From Corallococcus sicarius (lineage in GTDB: Bacteria; Myxococcota; Myxococcia; Myxococcales; Myxococcaceae): a DNA stretch of 41,750 nucleotides. Under the pieces are notes generated by a model. The model worked only from the letters and a program-made list of their open reading frames with translations. It was not told the origin of the DNA and ran no database searches. Location of the stretch: positions 1 through 41,750 of the forward strand of contig NZ_RAWG01000058.1 of NCBI RefSeq assembly GCF_003611735.1, written 5' to 3'. A program made the translations under genes and the position numbers. Positions 7,721 through 16,479 of the stretch are shown in pieces (position 1 is the first letter of the stretch; each line of letters begins with the position of its first letter).

Positions 7721-7981
7721 ATGGCCTACCGCTTCCAGCTTGAGCCCCAGGTGGTGCACACCCTCTCGGCGTGCCCCTCGGGGGTGCGCGAGCAGCTCCA
7801 GGAGGAACTGGGGGCACTCGCCAGCCTGATGCCGGGCGTCCCGGTGCCGCTGCCTGGGAGGGAGGGGGCCGCGTTGCTCGCCTGCGGCTTCCAGGTCCGC
7901 TACCGGGTGGAACCGGGCGAGGGGCTGCTGCGGTTGACCACCCTGCGACCCCTCTGCATCGTGCCACCGCCTTCCTCCTGA
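7721..7981 (+). CDS. Orphan RelE/ParE-like small protein
   Basis: 86 residues from the ATG at 7721; an in-frame ATG at 7700 with a better-spaced ribosome site would add MHTLAAV. The pattern is that of the RelE/ParE fold: an initial strand AYRFQLEP, helices VVHTLSACPSGVREQLQEELGAL in outline, then the paired strands GFQVRYRVEPGEGLLRLTTL. Family members are mRNA-cleaving or gyrase-inhibiting toxins, but loop and catalytic residues differ between branches, and I cannot assign activity here. No antitoxin gene is adjacent: the neighbours are a response regulator and a histidine kinase. It could instead be a domesticated accessory protein of the signalling block. The hairpin in its leader suggests translational control. 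Confidence 0.5.
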   Translation: MAYRFQLEPQVVHTLSACPSGVREQLQEELGALASLMPGVPVPLPGREGAALLACGFQVRYRVEPGEGLLRLTTLRPLCIVPPPSS

Positions 7982-8118
7982 AGGGGCTCACACGGTGCTT
8001 GTCCCGTGCGAGGGGGCCGCCTAAGTCGGAGGCCGGGCTTCCAGGGCCTGCTGTCGCTGCAACCCCCTGGATTCCCTCCCCGTTCCGGGCCTTGTCCCCT
8101 GCTTGCGAGCCTCGCTCC

Positions 8119-10023
8119 GTGTCCCTGCCCCTGGCCGATTTCCTCTTTCAGTCCCGGGATGTCCTCCAGGACGCGTGGATCCGCGAAGCCCCCGGCTCCG
8201 GCGACACCTTCACGCACGTGCTCGGGGCCGTCGCGGCCCGGATGGCGAACCCCCTGGCCCGGATCTCCGAGGAACTCGCGCGGGAGGCGGCGCTCCTCGT
8301 ACGGGGCCCTGACGGCCGCCCCGTGGGCGCGGGTTTCCGGCGCCTGCGCGACACGGTGCTGCGGCTGTGGCGGCAACAGCCCGGCATGGAGCGGGAGGAC
8401 GGGGTCCTGGCGAAGGAGGAGCGCTTCCACGAGGCCGTGGACGCGGTGGAGGCGGCGGCGCTCGAGGCCCATGTCCAGGCCCGCTTGCACGAGGCGCGCG
8501 CCGTGGCGATGCTCGAACAGGCGCACCCCGATGCGGCCGGGCAGCGCACCTGGGAGGAGGTCTTCACCCACCTGGGCGTGGGCGTGGGCGTGATGAGCGC
8601 GGACGACAGCACGCTCGTGGCGGCGAACCCCGCGCTCGCGCGCATGCACCGCCAGCCCGTCGAGGCGCTCAAGGGGCTGCGGCTGGAGGACCTGGTGGCG
8701 CCCGAGTCGCGCGGGGCGCTGCCCCGGCACCTCGCGGCCGCCAGCTCCAAGCCGGCGCACGAATACGAAACGCTGCACCTGCGCGGTGACGGCAGCCGCT
8801 TCCCCGCCTTCGTGCACGTGACGTCCCTGCGCGACGCGACGGGCCGCCGCGTGGGCCGCGCCGCCACGGTGCTGGACATCACCCAGCGCCGCCAGTCGGA
8901 GGCGGAGCGGCAGCGGCTGCTGGCCACCATCGAGGCGGAGCGCGCGCGGCTGTCCGCGGTGTTGGATCAGCTCCCCGTGGGCGTGCTCATCGCGGAGGCT
9001 CCCAGCGGCCGGCTGCTCTTGGGCAACCGCGCGCTGGAGTCGCTCCTGGGCCACCCCTTCCGGTCCTCCACCCACGTGACGGACTACGAGCCGGCCCATC
9101 AGATCTTCACCGCGGAGGGGCAGCCCCTGACGGAAGAGGCCTGGCCCCTGGTGCGCGCGCTGCAGACGGGCGAGACGCGCCAGGCGGAGCCGCTGGTGGT
9201 GCGGCGCCCCGACGGCACCACCGCGAACCTGCTGGGCTCCAGCGCGCCCGTGCGCGACTCGGAAGGCCAGATTGTCGCGGGCGTCGTCACCCTGGTGGAC
9301 GTCACCGAGCGCCGGCGCGCGGAAGAAGCCGCGCGCGAGGCGGCGCAGTTCGGCGAGCGCTTCATCGCCATCGTCAGCCACGACCTGCGCAACCCGCTCA
9401 ACGCCATCCAGCTGTCGGTGACGAAGCTGCTGCACGGCGACACGCTCCCGGAGCGCGAGCGCAAGGCCGTGTCCCGCATCGCCCGCTCCGGGGAGCGGAT
9501 GGCGCGGATGATCTCCGAGCTGCTGGACTTCACGCGCAGCCGGCTGGGCGGTGGGCTCCCCATCGAACGGGTGCCCGGCGACGTGCGCGCGGTGGTGCGC
9601 CAGGGGGTGGAGGAGCTGGAGGCGGCGTGGCCCGAGCGCTCCCTCACGCTCCAGATAGGCCCGGGCCGCTACGACGGCGCCTGGGACGCGGACCGGCTGC
9701 TCCAGGTGGTGAGCAACCTGGGCGGCAACGCGCTCCAGTACAGCCCGGTGGACTCCCCGGTCCGCTTCACGCTGTCGGACCAGGACGATCAGGTGATGCT
9801 GGAGGTGCACAACGGCGGCGACCCCATCCCGCCGGACGTGCTGCCGCACCTGTTCAACCCCTTCCGGCACGGCGGCGGCAAGGCGCACGGCGGCCTGGGG
9901 CTGGGGCTCTTCATCGTCGAACAGGTGGTGAAGGGCCACGGGGGCCGCATCGAGGTGCGCTCGCGCGCTTCGGAGGGCACGGCCTTCCGCGTCCTGCTGC
10001 CGCGCGAAGAGGCCCGCGCCTAG
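8119..10023 (+). CDS. Soluble PAS-PAS histidine kinase with RsbRD-like N-terminus
   Basis: 634 residues from a GTG at 8119; the open frame extends upstream to 7771 but that part overlaps the RelE-like gene and lacks domain sequence. Residues 5-135 (DFLFQSRDVLQDAWIREA) resemble the RsbRD N-terminal sensor region. PAS domains follow at about 145-260 and 278-400, linked by a short coiled stretch. The HisKA box is FIAIVSHDLRNPLNAI with H421, the N box is NLGGNALQYSP with N537, and the G box is GGLGLGLFIV near 592. There is no membrane segment, so it senses something in the cytoplasm. Response regulators flank it on both sides; the downstream one converges, with a 4-base overlap of stop codons (ctag). 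Either may be its partner. Confidence 0.9.
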   Translation: MSLPLADFLFQSRDVLQDAWIREAPGSGDTFTHVLGAVAARMANPLARISEELAREAALLVRGPDGRPVGAGFRRLRDTVLRLWRQQPGMEREDGVLAKEERFHEAVDAVEAAALEAHVQARLHEARAVAMLEQAHPDAAGQRTWEEVFTHLGVGVGVMSADDSTLVAANPALARMHRQPVEALKGLRLEDLVAPESRGALPRHLAAASSKPAHEYETLHLRGDGSRFPAFVHVTSLRDATGRRVGRAATVLDITQRRQSEAERQRLLATIEAERARLSAVLDQLPVGVLIAEAPSGRLLLGNRALESLLGHPFRSSTHVTDYEPAHQIFTAEGQPLTEEAWPLVRALQTGETRQAEPLVVRRPDGTTANLLGSSAPVRDSEGQIVAGVVTLVDVTERRRAEEAAREAAQFGERFIAIVSHDLRNPLNAIQLSVTKLLHGDTLPERERKAVSRIARSGERMARMISELLDFTRSRLGGGLPIERVPGDVRAVVRQGVEELEAAWPERSLTLQIGPGRYDGAWDADRLLQVVSNLGGNALQYSPVDSPVRFTLSDQDDQVMLEVHNGGDPIPPDVLPHLFNPFRHGGGKAHGGLGLGLFIVEQVVKGHGGRIEVRSRASEGTAFRVLLPREEARA

Positions 10024-10400
10024 TAGGCGGCGGCTAACTCGGGCTGCGAGCGAAACGGCTCCAGCGCGCGCATCAGGTCGTCCAGGTCCAGCGGCTTCGG
10101 GATGGAGGCGCGGATGCCCTGGGGGACGGGCCGCGTGGCGCCCGCGCCTGACACGACGATGACGGGCAGGCCCTTCAAGCGCGGCTCCTTCTGCACGCGC
10201 TCCATCAGCTCCCAGCCGCTCATCACCGGCATCATCAGGTCCAGCAGCATCACGTCCGGCACGGGCTGACGCCTCAGGCGCTCCCACGCGTGCAGGCCGT
10301 TGCCGGCGACTTCCACGGCGAAGCCTTCGAGCGTGAGGAACTCCTCGAGCATCTCCCGGCTGTCAACATGGTCTTCCACGAGGAGGATGAGGCTTCGCAT
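10020..10400 (-). CDS. CheY-like single-domain response regulator
   Basis: 126 residues forming one receiver domain and nothing else. Acidic pocket ED at 9-10, phospho-acceptor D54 in VMLLDLMMPVMSGWEL, Ser84 in IVVSGAGA and K102 in SIPKPLDLDDL are all in place. The ATG at 10400 was preferred over the longer frame because ggggag lies about five bases upstream and the receiver fold starts immediately. The stop overlaps the kinase stop on the other strand. With no output domain it probably works by phosphotransfer or protein binding, most simply as a target of the adjacent kinase; that pairing is inferred from position. Confidence 0.9.
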   Translation of the reverse strand: MRSLILLVEDHVDSREMLEEFLTLEGFAVEVAGNGLHAWERLRRQPVPDVMLLDLMMPVMSGWELMERVQKEPRLKGLPVIVVSGAGATRPVPQGIRASIPKPLDLDDLMRALEPFRSQPELAAAY

Positions 10401-10577
10401 GGCGCTCCCCAGCCTCCTCCCGGCCGGCCCCGCCTGAAAGCCCCCGCCCCCCGGGAACGTCCAGCCCTGGACGTCCGGGCCGCTCACTGTGGAGCCGGCG
10501 GCACTCCGGTGCCTCCCGGGGCAGGAGTCAGGGGGCGCCGGGAGGAGGGCATGGAGGTGGAAACGTGGAAACGAGGA

Positions 10578-10625
10578 AGGGGCCTCCCCCTCCCGCGCGG
10601 TGGGCGCGGGAGGCGAAAGGCCCCT
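10578..10625 (-). terminator. Hairpin terminator after the LysM gene
   Basis: The inner stem cccgcgc/gcgcggg continues into cct/agg and then aggggcct/aggcccct on the outside, with a small internal loop. It begins 38 bases past the stop of the LysM gene on the minus strand. No T run follows, as for several other hairpins in this window. Confidence 0.75.
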
Positions 10626-10663
10626 CCGGGGTGTGGCGGGCGCGGCGAAGAAGGCCGTCGCTT

Positions 10664-11380
10664 TCAGCCGCGGTACTGGTGCACGGACATGATGGGGTAG
10701 TTCATCGACGTGAGGCTGATGCGCTGCGAGCCGTCGCTGTTCACGTTGTTGGAGCCGATGAACTGGGCCTTGCCGTCCTTCCAGCCCGCGAACATCACCA
10801 CGTGCTGGCCGCTGCCCACCTTCATGGAGACCACGTCACCGGGCTTCGCGTCCTTCAGGTCCACGCGCTTGAAGTTCGGGTCCTTGTCCAGGTTGGCCTG
10901 GAGGGTCATCACGGAGGCGCTGTGCTGGCTGTCCTTGATCTGCCCCGCCTGCTCCAGGCACGCGGAGACGAAGTTGGCGCAGTTCACGTTGTTGGGGACC
11001 CAGTCCTCCATGTCCGCGCCCACGCCGCTGCCTTCCATCTTCAGCGAGCCGGCGTTCTTGCCCAGGTGCGACTGGGCGATGTCGAACGGGCTGCCACCGG
11101 GGCCACGCGTGCCCGGGCCCGCGCCGCCCGCAGGGGCCGTCACGTTGCCGCCGCCGCTGGTGCCGCCCGTGCCGCTGGAGCCGCCCGTGCCGCCACGCGT
11201 GCCGGAGGTGCCGGGCTCGAAGCTGTCCTTGGAGCCCGGGATGTTCAGGCTCTTGCCGGCGTAGATGAGGTTCTTGTCCTTGATGTCCGGGTTCGCCTTC
11301 ATCAGGGCGCTGACGCTGGTGTTGTAGCGCTTGGCCAGGCCGGACAGGGTGTCGCCAGACTTGATGGAGTAGCTGCTCAT
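10664..11380 (-). CDS. LysM plus NlpC/P60- or CHAP-like cell wall hydrolase
   Basis: 238 residues. Residues 3-47 are a LysM peptidoglycan-binding domain ([17 protein letters not shown], then [19 protein letters not shown]). Residues 50-98 are a glycine/serine/threonine-rich linker. Residues 100-238 look like a papain-fold amidase or peptidase: candidate nucleophile C134 in [11 protein letters not shown] and H193 in [10 protein letters not shown]. The likely substrate is peptidoglycan. The protein starts directly with LysM and has no Sec or Tat signal, which is odd for a wall enzyme; it may leave by a type VI-like or lytic route, or act in spore or remnant wall handling. The start at 11380 has ggag about seven bases upstream. 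A terminator hairpin follows. Confidence 0.8.
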   Translation of the reverse strand: MSSYSIKSGDTLSGLAKRYNTSVSALMKANPDIKDKNLIYAGKSLNIPGSKDSFEPGTSGTRGGTGGSSGTGGTSGGGNVTAPAGGAGPGTRGPGGSPFDIAQSHLGKNAGSLKMEGSGVGADMEDWVPNNVNCANFVSACLEQAGQIKDSQHSASVMTLQANLDKDPNFKRVDLKDAKPGDVVSMKVGSGQHVVMFAGWKDGKAQFIGSNNVNSDGSQRISLTSMNYPIMSVHQYRG

Positions 11381-11700
11381 GGGGGGCTCCGGGAGGGGGA
11401 GCAGTGACCCGACCTCGGTCACCGGCTGCGATTGTTTCCATTCTCGGCATTCAAGAAGTCCGGGTTGCTTCGCATCCTGATTTTCACTGCAAGCGCGCAC
11501 ATGGGAGGCAAGGTCACACCTGGAGCGGAATCTCCGGCCCCAAAGTCTCGCCTCTTGAGACGCTTCCACCCTCGCTGGACGCCCGGAGGGATGCCGCGGC
11601 GCGCAATTCCCGGGGATTTCCGGGGAGTGGGGCGTCGTGCTTCGGACGTGGGGGTGCACGGCGCTTGAACGGGGTGGGGGGCGCCGCGCATGGTGTCGGG
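11381..11700. promoter_or_regulatory. Divergent control region, LysM gene / ornithine cyclodeaminase
   Basis: This 320-base gap has no credible gene. It holds a perfect inverted repeat gtgacc/ggtcac (11404-11409 and 11417-11422) close to the LysM start, and a tandem pair ttcccgggga / tttccgggga at 11607-11626, 75-95 bases before the cyclodeaminase start. Both are candidate protein-binding sites. I found no promoter boxes that I would defend. Confidence 0.4.
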
Positions 11701-12804
11701 GTGACGACCATTGCTCATCCCGACTTCACGGCGGCGCGGTTCGCCGGCTTCCCGGACGCGCGCCTCACGCCAGCGCCCCGGGACGGCGTGCTGCCCGAGG
11801 GCTTCTTCACCACGACGAACCTGCCCACCTATGTGCGGGTGGAGGGGCGGTGGCGGATGCCGCGCGAGCCGCGCATGGACGGCGCGCTGGTGTTGGACGC
11901 GCAGGGAGAGCTGTGGGTGCGCGAGGGCCGGCGGGTGCGCGCGGGCGAGCGCGTGGTGGTGGGGTTCGCGGAGGACGGCAGCGAGGGCGTGTTCGTGAAC
12001 ATGGCCTACCTGGCGTCGGGCGGGGAGGGCGAGTTCAAGTTCATGACGAGCGAGGTGTCGCGCGAGAAGCCCATCGACTACGCGCACATGGCGCGGCTGT
12101 TGGTGGAGGAGCGCGAGCGGGGCGGCTATCCCATCTGGGTGACGGGGCCGGCGCTGGTGCACTCGCGGGCGCGCACGGACATGACGTGGTTCGTGGAGAA
12201 CGGCTTCGTGGGCGCGCTGCTCGCGGGCAATGCGGTGGCGGTGCACGACATCGAGGCGTCCATCTTCGGCACCACGCTGGGGATGAGCGGCGTGGGCGAG
12301 GCGACCTCCGGTGGCCACGGGCTGCACATGCGCGCCATCAACCGGGTGCGGGGGGCGGGCTCCATCGCGAAGGCGGTGGAGGCGGGCGTCATCACCAACG
12401 GCATCATGCACGCGTGCGTGGTGCACAAGGTCCCGTTCGTGCTGACGGGCTCCATCCGGGATGACGGGCCGCTGCCGGACGTGGTGACGGACAACCTGGA
12501 GGCGCAGGACGTGATGCGGCGGCACGCGGTGAAGGCGACGATGGCGGTGCTGGTGGCGACGGCGCTGCACGCCATCGCGACGGGCAACATGCTGCCGGCG
12601 TTCGTCACGGAGGCGGACGGCAGCTTGCGCGAGCTGCCCACCATCTGCGTGGACTCGTCCGAGTTCGTGGTGAGCAAGCTGAAGGACCGGGGCACGCACC
12701 AGGCGTTCGGCGTGGTGACGAACGCGCAGGACTTCATGCACATCCTGCGGCTGTACGTGGAGCGCGAGCTGGCGTCGCGCGCCGCCGCCGCGAAGCGCGC
12801 GTAG
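11701..12804 (+). CDS. Archaeal-type (TIGR00300) ornithine cyclodeaminase family enzyme
   Basis: 367 residues from a GTG at 11701. The N-terminal 110 residues ([17 protein letters not shown], then MDGALVLD) match the LOR/SDH-type conserved region. The rest carries the hallmark blocks of the TIGR00300 family: [64 protein letters not shown] and IATGNMLPA. Characterised relatives convert L-ornithine to L-proline and ammonia with NAD, and the same domain forms the C-terminal half of the cyanobacterial ArgZ/AgrE enzyme. Here it stands alone without the arginine dihydrolase part. It is not related in sequence to the classical mu-crystallin-type cyclodeaminase. It converges with the next gene, four bases apart. 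Substrate assignment is by family only. Confidence 0.75.
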   Translation: MTTIAHPDFTAARFAGFPDARLTPAPRDGVLPEGFFTTTNLPTYVRVEGRWRMPREPRMDGALVLDAQGELWVREGRRVRAGERVVVGFAEDGSEGVFVNMAYLASGGEGEFKFMTSEVSREKPIDYAHMARLLVEERERGGYPIWVTGPALVHSRARTDMTWFVENGFVGALLAGNAVAVHDIEASIFGTTLGMSGVGEATSGGHGLHMRAINRVRGAGSIAKAVEAGVITNGIMHACVVHKVPFVLTGSIRDDGPLPDVVTDNLEAQDVMRRHAVKATMAVLVATALHAIATGNMLPAFVTEADGSLRELPTICVDSSEFVVSKLKDRGTHQAFGVVTNAQDFMHILRLYVERELASRAAAAKRA

Positions 12805-12807
12805 GCC

Positions 12808-14466
12808 TCAGCGCCGGCTGACGGCGGCCGAGGGCTTCCAGGTCGCGCGGGACAGGCCGCCCTCGGTGCCGAACAGCGCGGTGTCTCCTTCCGGGAGGAC
12901 CGCGTACACGCGCGGATCCGCCAGCCGGGGCAGGGCGTGCACGGCGCCGGTGCCCGCGTCGAAGTACGACGCTCCGAGCAGCGTGCCGACCAGCGCTCCA
13001 CCGGGCACGAGCGCGGCGGCGACGATGGCGGGCGAGGGCAGGCCGGGCGCGGTGGGCACGCGGGTCCACCGTGCGCCGTCGAAGTAGCTGAAGCCGTCCT
13101 GGCAGGTGCCCGCGATGGCGCGTCCCTCCGCGTCGGTGGACAGCGCCGTCACCCAGTTGTCGGTGAGGTCGCGCCCGTCGTGGAAGCGCTGCCAGCGCTC
13201 GCCGTCCCAGCGCAGCAGGCCTCGGTCCTCGCTGCCCATCCAGACGAAGCGGCCGGAGCCTTCCGCGACGGAGGGATGTTCGCTCCAGCCTTCGGGCAGG
13301 GGCAGCCGACGCACGAGTGACAGGGGAGAGCTGCCCGGGGTGACGACAGACAGGCCGCGTCCATCCACGAGCGCCACGCCGTCCTGGATCCGTGAGGCGC
13401 CCAGTACGGACAGCTTGCCGAGGGCCACGGGGTTGCGGCCGCCGTAGGCCAGCTGCGTCCAGGTCTTCCCGTCATGGAGGCCCAGGCCATAGGTGGTGGC
13501 GACGTAGAGGTTCTGTCCATCGCTGGTGAGGCCCAGCACCTGGTTGCTGGGGAGCGCGGGCGTGCGGAAGGTCTGCCACCGGCTGTCATCGCGCTGCCAG
13601 CAGGCGCCCCGGTCGAACGTGCCCACGACGAGCCGGCCCTTGTGCCGGGCGAGCGCGGTGATGTGATTGCCGCAGAGCTGCCCGGTGGGCGTCACGCGGC
13701 GCCAGCCCTTCGCCTCACGAATGAAAGCACCCGAAGCGCGAGTGCCCGCCCAGTCGCCGGTCAGCACGGTGGCGCCGGAGGGAACGCTCGCTGGTTCATC
13801 GGAGCGGGGAGCGCCCCACGCGCGCACGTCCCCGTTGCTTCCGACGATGCGCACGCCGTGCTCCGTGACACTGAACGACAGGGGGCCCGTGGGCACGGTG
13901 CCCACCGCCGCGAGACGTCCACGCCCGTCGATGGTGAAGGCGCCCTCGCTGGTGCCCACGTCCACGCCGTCCTTCGTATCGGAGAGGAAGCGCACCGGAC
14001 CGGGCAGGGCCCACGCGCGCTGGGTGCCCAGCTCGAACAGACGCCCCTCCGCCGTGCCCGCGAAGCGGGGCGAGAACGCGGTGTACGTGGCGCCCGGTGA
14101 CAGCACGGCGGCCAGTGACTCCAACCGGCTCACGTAGTCCGGGGTGCTCGCGTCCTCGGCGGCGGGCAGGGCCTGCCAGCGCACGTCCAGCACCGGCGTC
14201 ACGCGGAAGCCGGTGTCCAACGACACGAGCCCCTCATCGGTGGCCACGAAGAGCCGGTCGCCGGTGGACTCCAGCGCGCGGCAGAAGTGGCCCGGCAGGC
14301 CGTCCTCGACCGTGAGCACGCGCACCGGGCGGCCGGCGGCCGTGAACAGCTCCAGGCCCCCTTCGGTGCACGCGACGACGTGGCCGCCAAACGGCTCCAG
14401 GTCGTGCACGGTCTCGGTGTTGGTGACGGTGGCCGCGAGGGCCAGGGCAGTGAGGGCGGAGAGCAT
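12808..14466 (-). CDS. Secreted two-component-regulator-type propeller protein
   Basis: 552 residues from the ATG at 14466; a GTG one codon earlier is possible, and ggtgggg precedes both. Residues 1-15 (MLSALTALALAATVT) look like a short signal peptide. The body is made of repeated blades with the pattern of Reg_prop propellers, for example EDGLPGHFCRALESTGDRLFVATDEGL in outline, LPSNQVLGLTSDGQNLYVATTYGLG and LTDNWVTALSTDAEGRAIAG. In well-known proteins such blades sense ligands in front of kinases; here no kinase or other output domain is attached. It is probably a free periplasmic or surface propeller of unknown ligand. Confidence 0.7.
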   Translation of the reverse strand: MLSALTALALAATVTNTETVHDLEPFGGHVVACTEGGLELFTAAGRPVRVLTVEDGLPGHFCRALESTGDRLFVATDEGLVSLDTGFRVTPVLDVRWQALPAAEDASTPDYVSRLESLAAVLSPGATYTAFSPRFAGTAEGRLFELGTQRAWALPGPVRFLSDTKDGVDVGTSEGAFTIDGRGRLAAVGTVPTGPLSFSVTEHGVRIVGSNGDVRAWGAPRSDEPASVPSGATVLTGDWAGTRASGAFIREAKGWRRVTPTGQLCGNHITALARHKGRLVVGTFDRGACWQRDDSRWQTFRTPALPSNQVLGLTSDGQNLYVATTYGLGLHDGKTWTQLAYGGRNPVALGKLSVLGASRIQDGVALVDGRGLSVVTPGSSPLSLVRRLPLPEGWSEHPSVAEGSGRFVWMGSEDRGLLRWDGERWQRFHDGRDLTDNWVTALSTDAEGRAIAGTCQDGFSYFDGARWTRVPTAPGLPSPAIVAAALVPGGALVGTLLGASYFDAGTGAVHALPRLADPRVYAVLPEGDTALFGTEGGLSRATWKPSAAVSRR

Positions 14467-14523
14467 CACGCCCCACCCTCAATGCGAACCCCGGGCCAGC
14501 CTTGGCAGCCCCGGAGGTGTCTC

Positions 14524-14549
14524 CCCGGGGCCACACGTGCGGCCCCGGG
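14524..14549 (-). terminator. Hairpin terminator after the acyl-CoA dehydrogenase
   Basis: Perfect 9-base stem cccggggcc/ggccccggg with an 8-base loop, 16 bases past the dehydrogenase stop on the minus strand. No T run follows. Confidence 0.7.
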
Positions 14550-14564
14550 CCAGCGCGTCCGCGC

Positions 14565-16382
14565 CTAGAACGACTCTTCCGGCACGTCCATCAGGTCCAG
14601 GTTGCCGTGCTCCACCATGCGCGCCGCGTGCGCGATGCCGGGCAGCACCTCGTGGCAGTACCAGCGGGCGCTGGCCACCTTGCCGCCGTAGAACGCCTTG
14701 TCTCCGGGGTTCGTCTTCATCCGGTCCATCGCCACGGCGGCGTGGCGCACCAGCAGCCAGCCGATGACCGTCTCCGCCACGGCGGCCAGCACGCGGTTGC
14801 CCTGGAACCCCACGTGGTAGACGGACTCGCCCAGCTTGCCCATCAGCGTGCCGAGCATCGTCTCCAGGTGCCCCAGCGCCTCGCCCAGCGCGGCGCGCTC
14901 CGTCTTCAGCTCCGGGCCGCCCTCCTCGCCCTCGACCGTCTCGCGGATGCGCGACAGCAGCCCCTGGAGCGTCGCGCCGCCATCCCGCGCGACCTTGCGC
15001 ATCAGCAGGTCCAACGCCTGGATGTGCGTGGTGCCCTCGTAGAGCGAGTCGATCTTCTGGTCCCGGATGTACTGCTCCAACGGGTAGTCCGTGAGGTAGC
15101 CCGAACCGCCGTGCACCTGGAGCGACAGCGACAGCAGCTCGTACGCCTTCTCCGAGCAGTAGCCCTTCACCAGCGGCAGCAGCATGTCGTTGAGCACGTC
15201 CGCCTCGCCCGCCGCCGTGGAGCGGTGGCCGCCCTGCAGCTCCACCTGGTCCTGCGTGGACGCGGTGAACAGACACAGCGCGCGCATGCCTTCCGCGTGC
15301 GCCTTCTGCGCCATCAGCATGCGGCGCACGTCCGGGTGCTGGAGGATGGGCACGCGCGGCGCCGTCTTGTCGCGCGCCTTCGCCAGGTCCGACCCCTGGA
15401 GCCGGTCCTTCGCGAACGACAGCGCGCGGAAGTAGCCCGCGGACAGCGCGGCCATGGACTTGAGGCCCACCGCCATGCGCGCGTTCTCGATGATGTGGAA
15501 CATCTGCCGGATGCCGTCGTGCACGTTGCCCAGCAGCAGGCCGCGCGTGGGCTTGCCGTCGCCGAACGTCAGCTCGCAGGTGACGGACCCCTTCAGGCCC
15601 ATCTTCTTCTCCAGCTTGGTGCACACGACGTTGTTGTGCTCACCCATGCTGCCGTCCTCGTTCACCCAGAACTTGGGCACGACGAACAGCGACAGGCCCT
15701 TGGTGCCCGGCGCCGCGCCGTCCGGACGGGCGAGCACCATGTGGATGATGTTCTCCGCGATGTCCGACTCCCCGTTGGTGATGAAGCGCTTGACGCCTTC
15801 GATCTCCCACAGGTCGCCGTCCACCTGCCGCGCCTTGGTGCGCGCCGCGCCCACGTCGCTGCCGGCGTCGGGCTCCGTGAGCACCATGGACCCGCTCCAG
15901 CGGCGCTCCAGGCAGTGCGGCAGGAAGCGCTTCTTCTGCTCATCCGTACCCAGCCGGTCGATGACGCGCGCGAGCAGGTTGCCCAGCGTGTAGAAGGCCA
16001 GCGAGGGGTTTGAGCCCAGCAGCAGCTCGAACGCGGCCCAGCCCAGCGACGGCGGCGCGCCCAGGCCGTCCAGGTGCGTGGGCACCTCCAACAGGTGCAT
16101 GCCCGCGTCGTAGAAGGCGCCCATCGCCGCCTTGATGCCGGGGGGCAGCTTCACCTCGCCGTTCACCAGCTTGGGCGGGTTGTGCTCGGCCTCGTCGAAG
16201 CTCTTCGCCAGCTCCTGCGTGCAGAGCTGGGAGAAGGTCTCCAGCATCTGCCGGGCCGCCGTCTCGTCCAGGTCCCCGAAGGGCGCCTTGCCCAGCGACG
16301 TGCGGCCGATGTCCAGGAACTCGAAGAGGTTGAACTCAATATCGCGGAGGTTGGGCGTGTAGTGCAGGGACGACGACGACAT
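14565..16382 (-). CDS. Acyl-CoA dehydrogenase, large (DmdC/FadE-like) type
   Basis: 605 residues, longer than the roughly 380 of short-type enzymes because of an N-terminal extension and a C-terminal domain, as in DmdC- and FadE-like proteins. The FAD/acyl-CoA core shows GSMVLTEPDAGSDVGA, EGVKRFITNGE and the C-terminal signature LQVHGGSGYLTDYPLEQYIRDQ in outline. DSLYEGTTHIQALDLL carries the likely catalytic glutamate. It oxidises an acyl-CoA thioester to the enoyl-CoA and passes electrons to an electron-transfer flavoprotein; chain length cannot be told. gaggag lies eight to nine bases before the ATG at 16382. A hairpin precedes it and another follows, so it is probably transcribed alone. 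Myxobacteria degrade branched fatty acids during development, a plausible but unproven role. Confidence 0.92.
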   Translation of the reverse strand: MSSSSLHYTPNLRDIEFNLFEFLDIGRTSLGKAPFGDLDETAARQMLETFSQLCTQELAKSFDEAEHNPPKLVNGEVKLPPGIKAAMGAFYDAGMHLLEVPTHLDGLGAPPSLGWAAFELLLGSNPSLAFYTLGNLLARVIDRLGTDEQKKRFLPHCLERRWSGSMVLTEPDAGSDVGAARTKARQVDGDLWEIEGVKRFITNGESDIAENIIHMVLARPDGAAPGTKGLSLFVVPKFWVNEDGSMGEHNNVVCTKLEKKMGLKGSVTCELTFGDGKPTRGLLLGNVHDGIRQMFHIIENARMAVGLKSMAALSAGYFRALSFAKDRLQGSDLAKARDKTAPRVPILQHPDVRRMLMAQKAHAEGMRALCLFTASTQDQVELQGGHRSTAAGEADVLNDMLLPLVKGYCSEKAYELLSLSLQVHGGSGYLTDYPLEQYIRDQKIDSLYEGTTHIQALDLLMRKVARDGGATLQGLLSRIRETVEGEEGGPELKTERAALGEALGHLETMLGTLMGKLGESVYHVGFQGNRVLAAVAETVIGWLLVRHAAVAMDRMKTNPGDKAFYGGKVASARWYCHEVLPGIAHAARMVEHGNLDLMDVPEESF

Positions 16383-16392
16383 TCGGAAGGCT

Positions 16393-16457
16393 CCTCACGG
16401 CCAGCGCCAAGAACAGGCCCGCGCCAACCACCGCGCGGGAACAGGCGGACCGTGAGG
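16393..16457. terminator. Nested hairpin between the VIT-vWA and dehydrogenase genes
   Basis: Outer arms cctcacgg (16393) and ccgtgagg (16450) pair over 8 bases; inside them cccgcgc/gcgcggg (16418-16424 and 16433-16439) pair over 7. It starts 23 bases past the stop of the VIT-vWA gene on the minus strand and ends just before the dehydrogenase ribosome site. It could end one transcript or regulate the next. Confidence 0.5.
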
Positions 16458-16479
16458 GTATCCGAGATTGATTCGCCGG

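Noticed and set aside
7771-8118. Extended start of the histidine kinase
   Set aside because: The extension overlaps the RelE-like gene in another frame and is low-complexity; the domain sequence begins at the GTG 8119.
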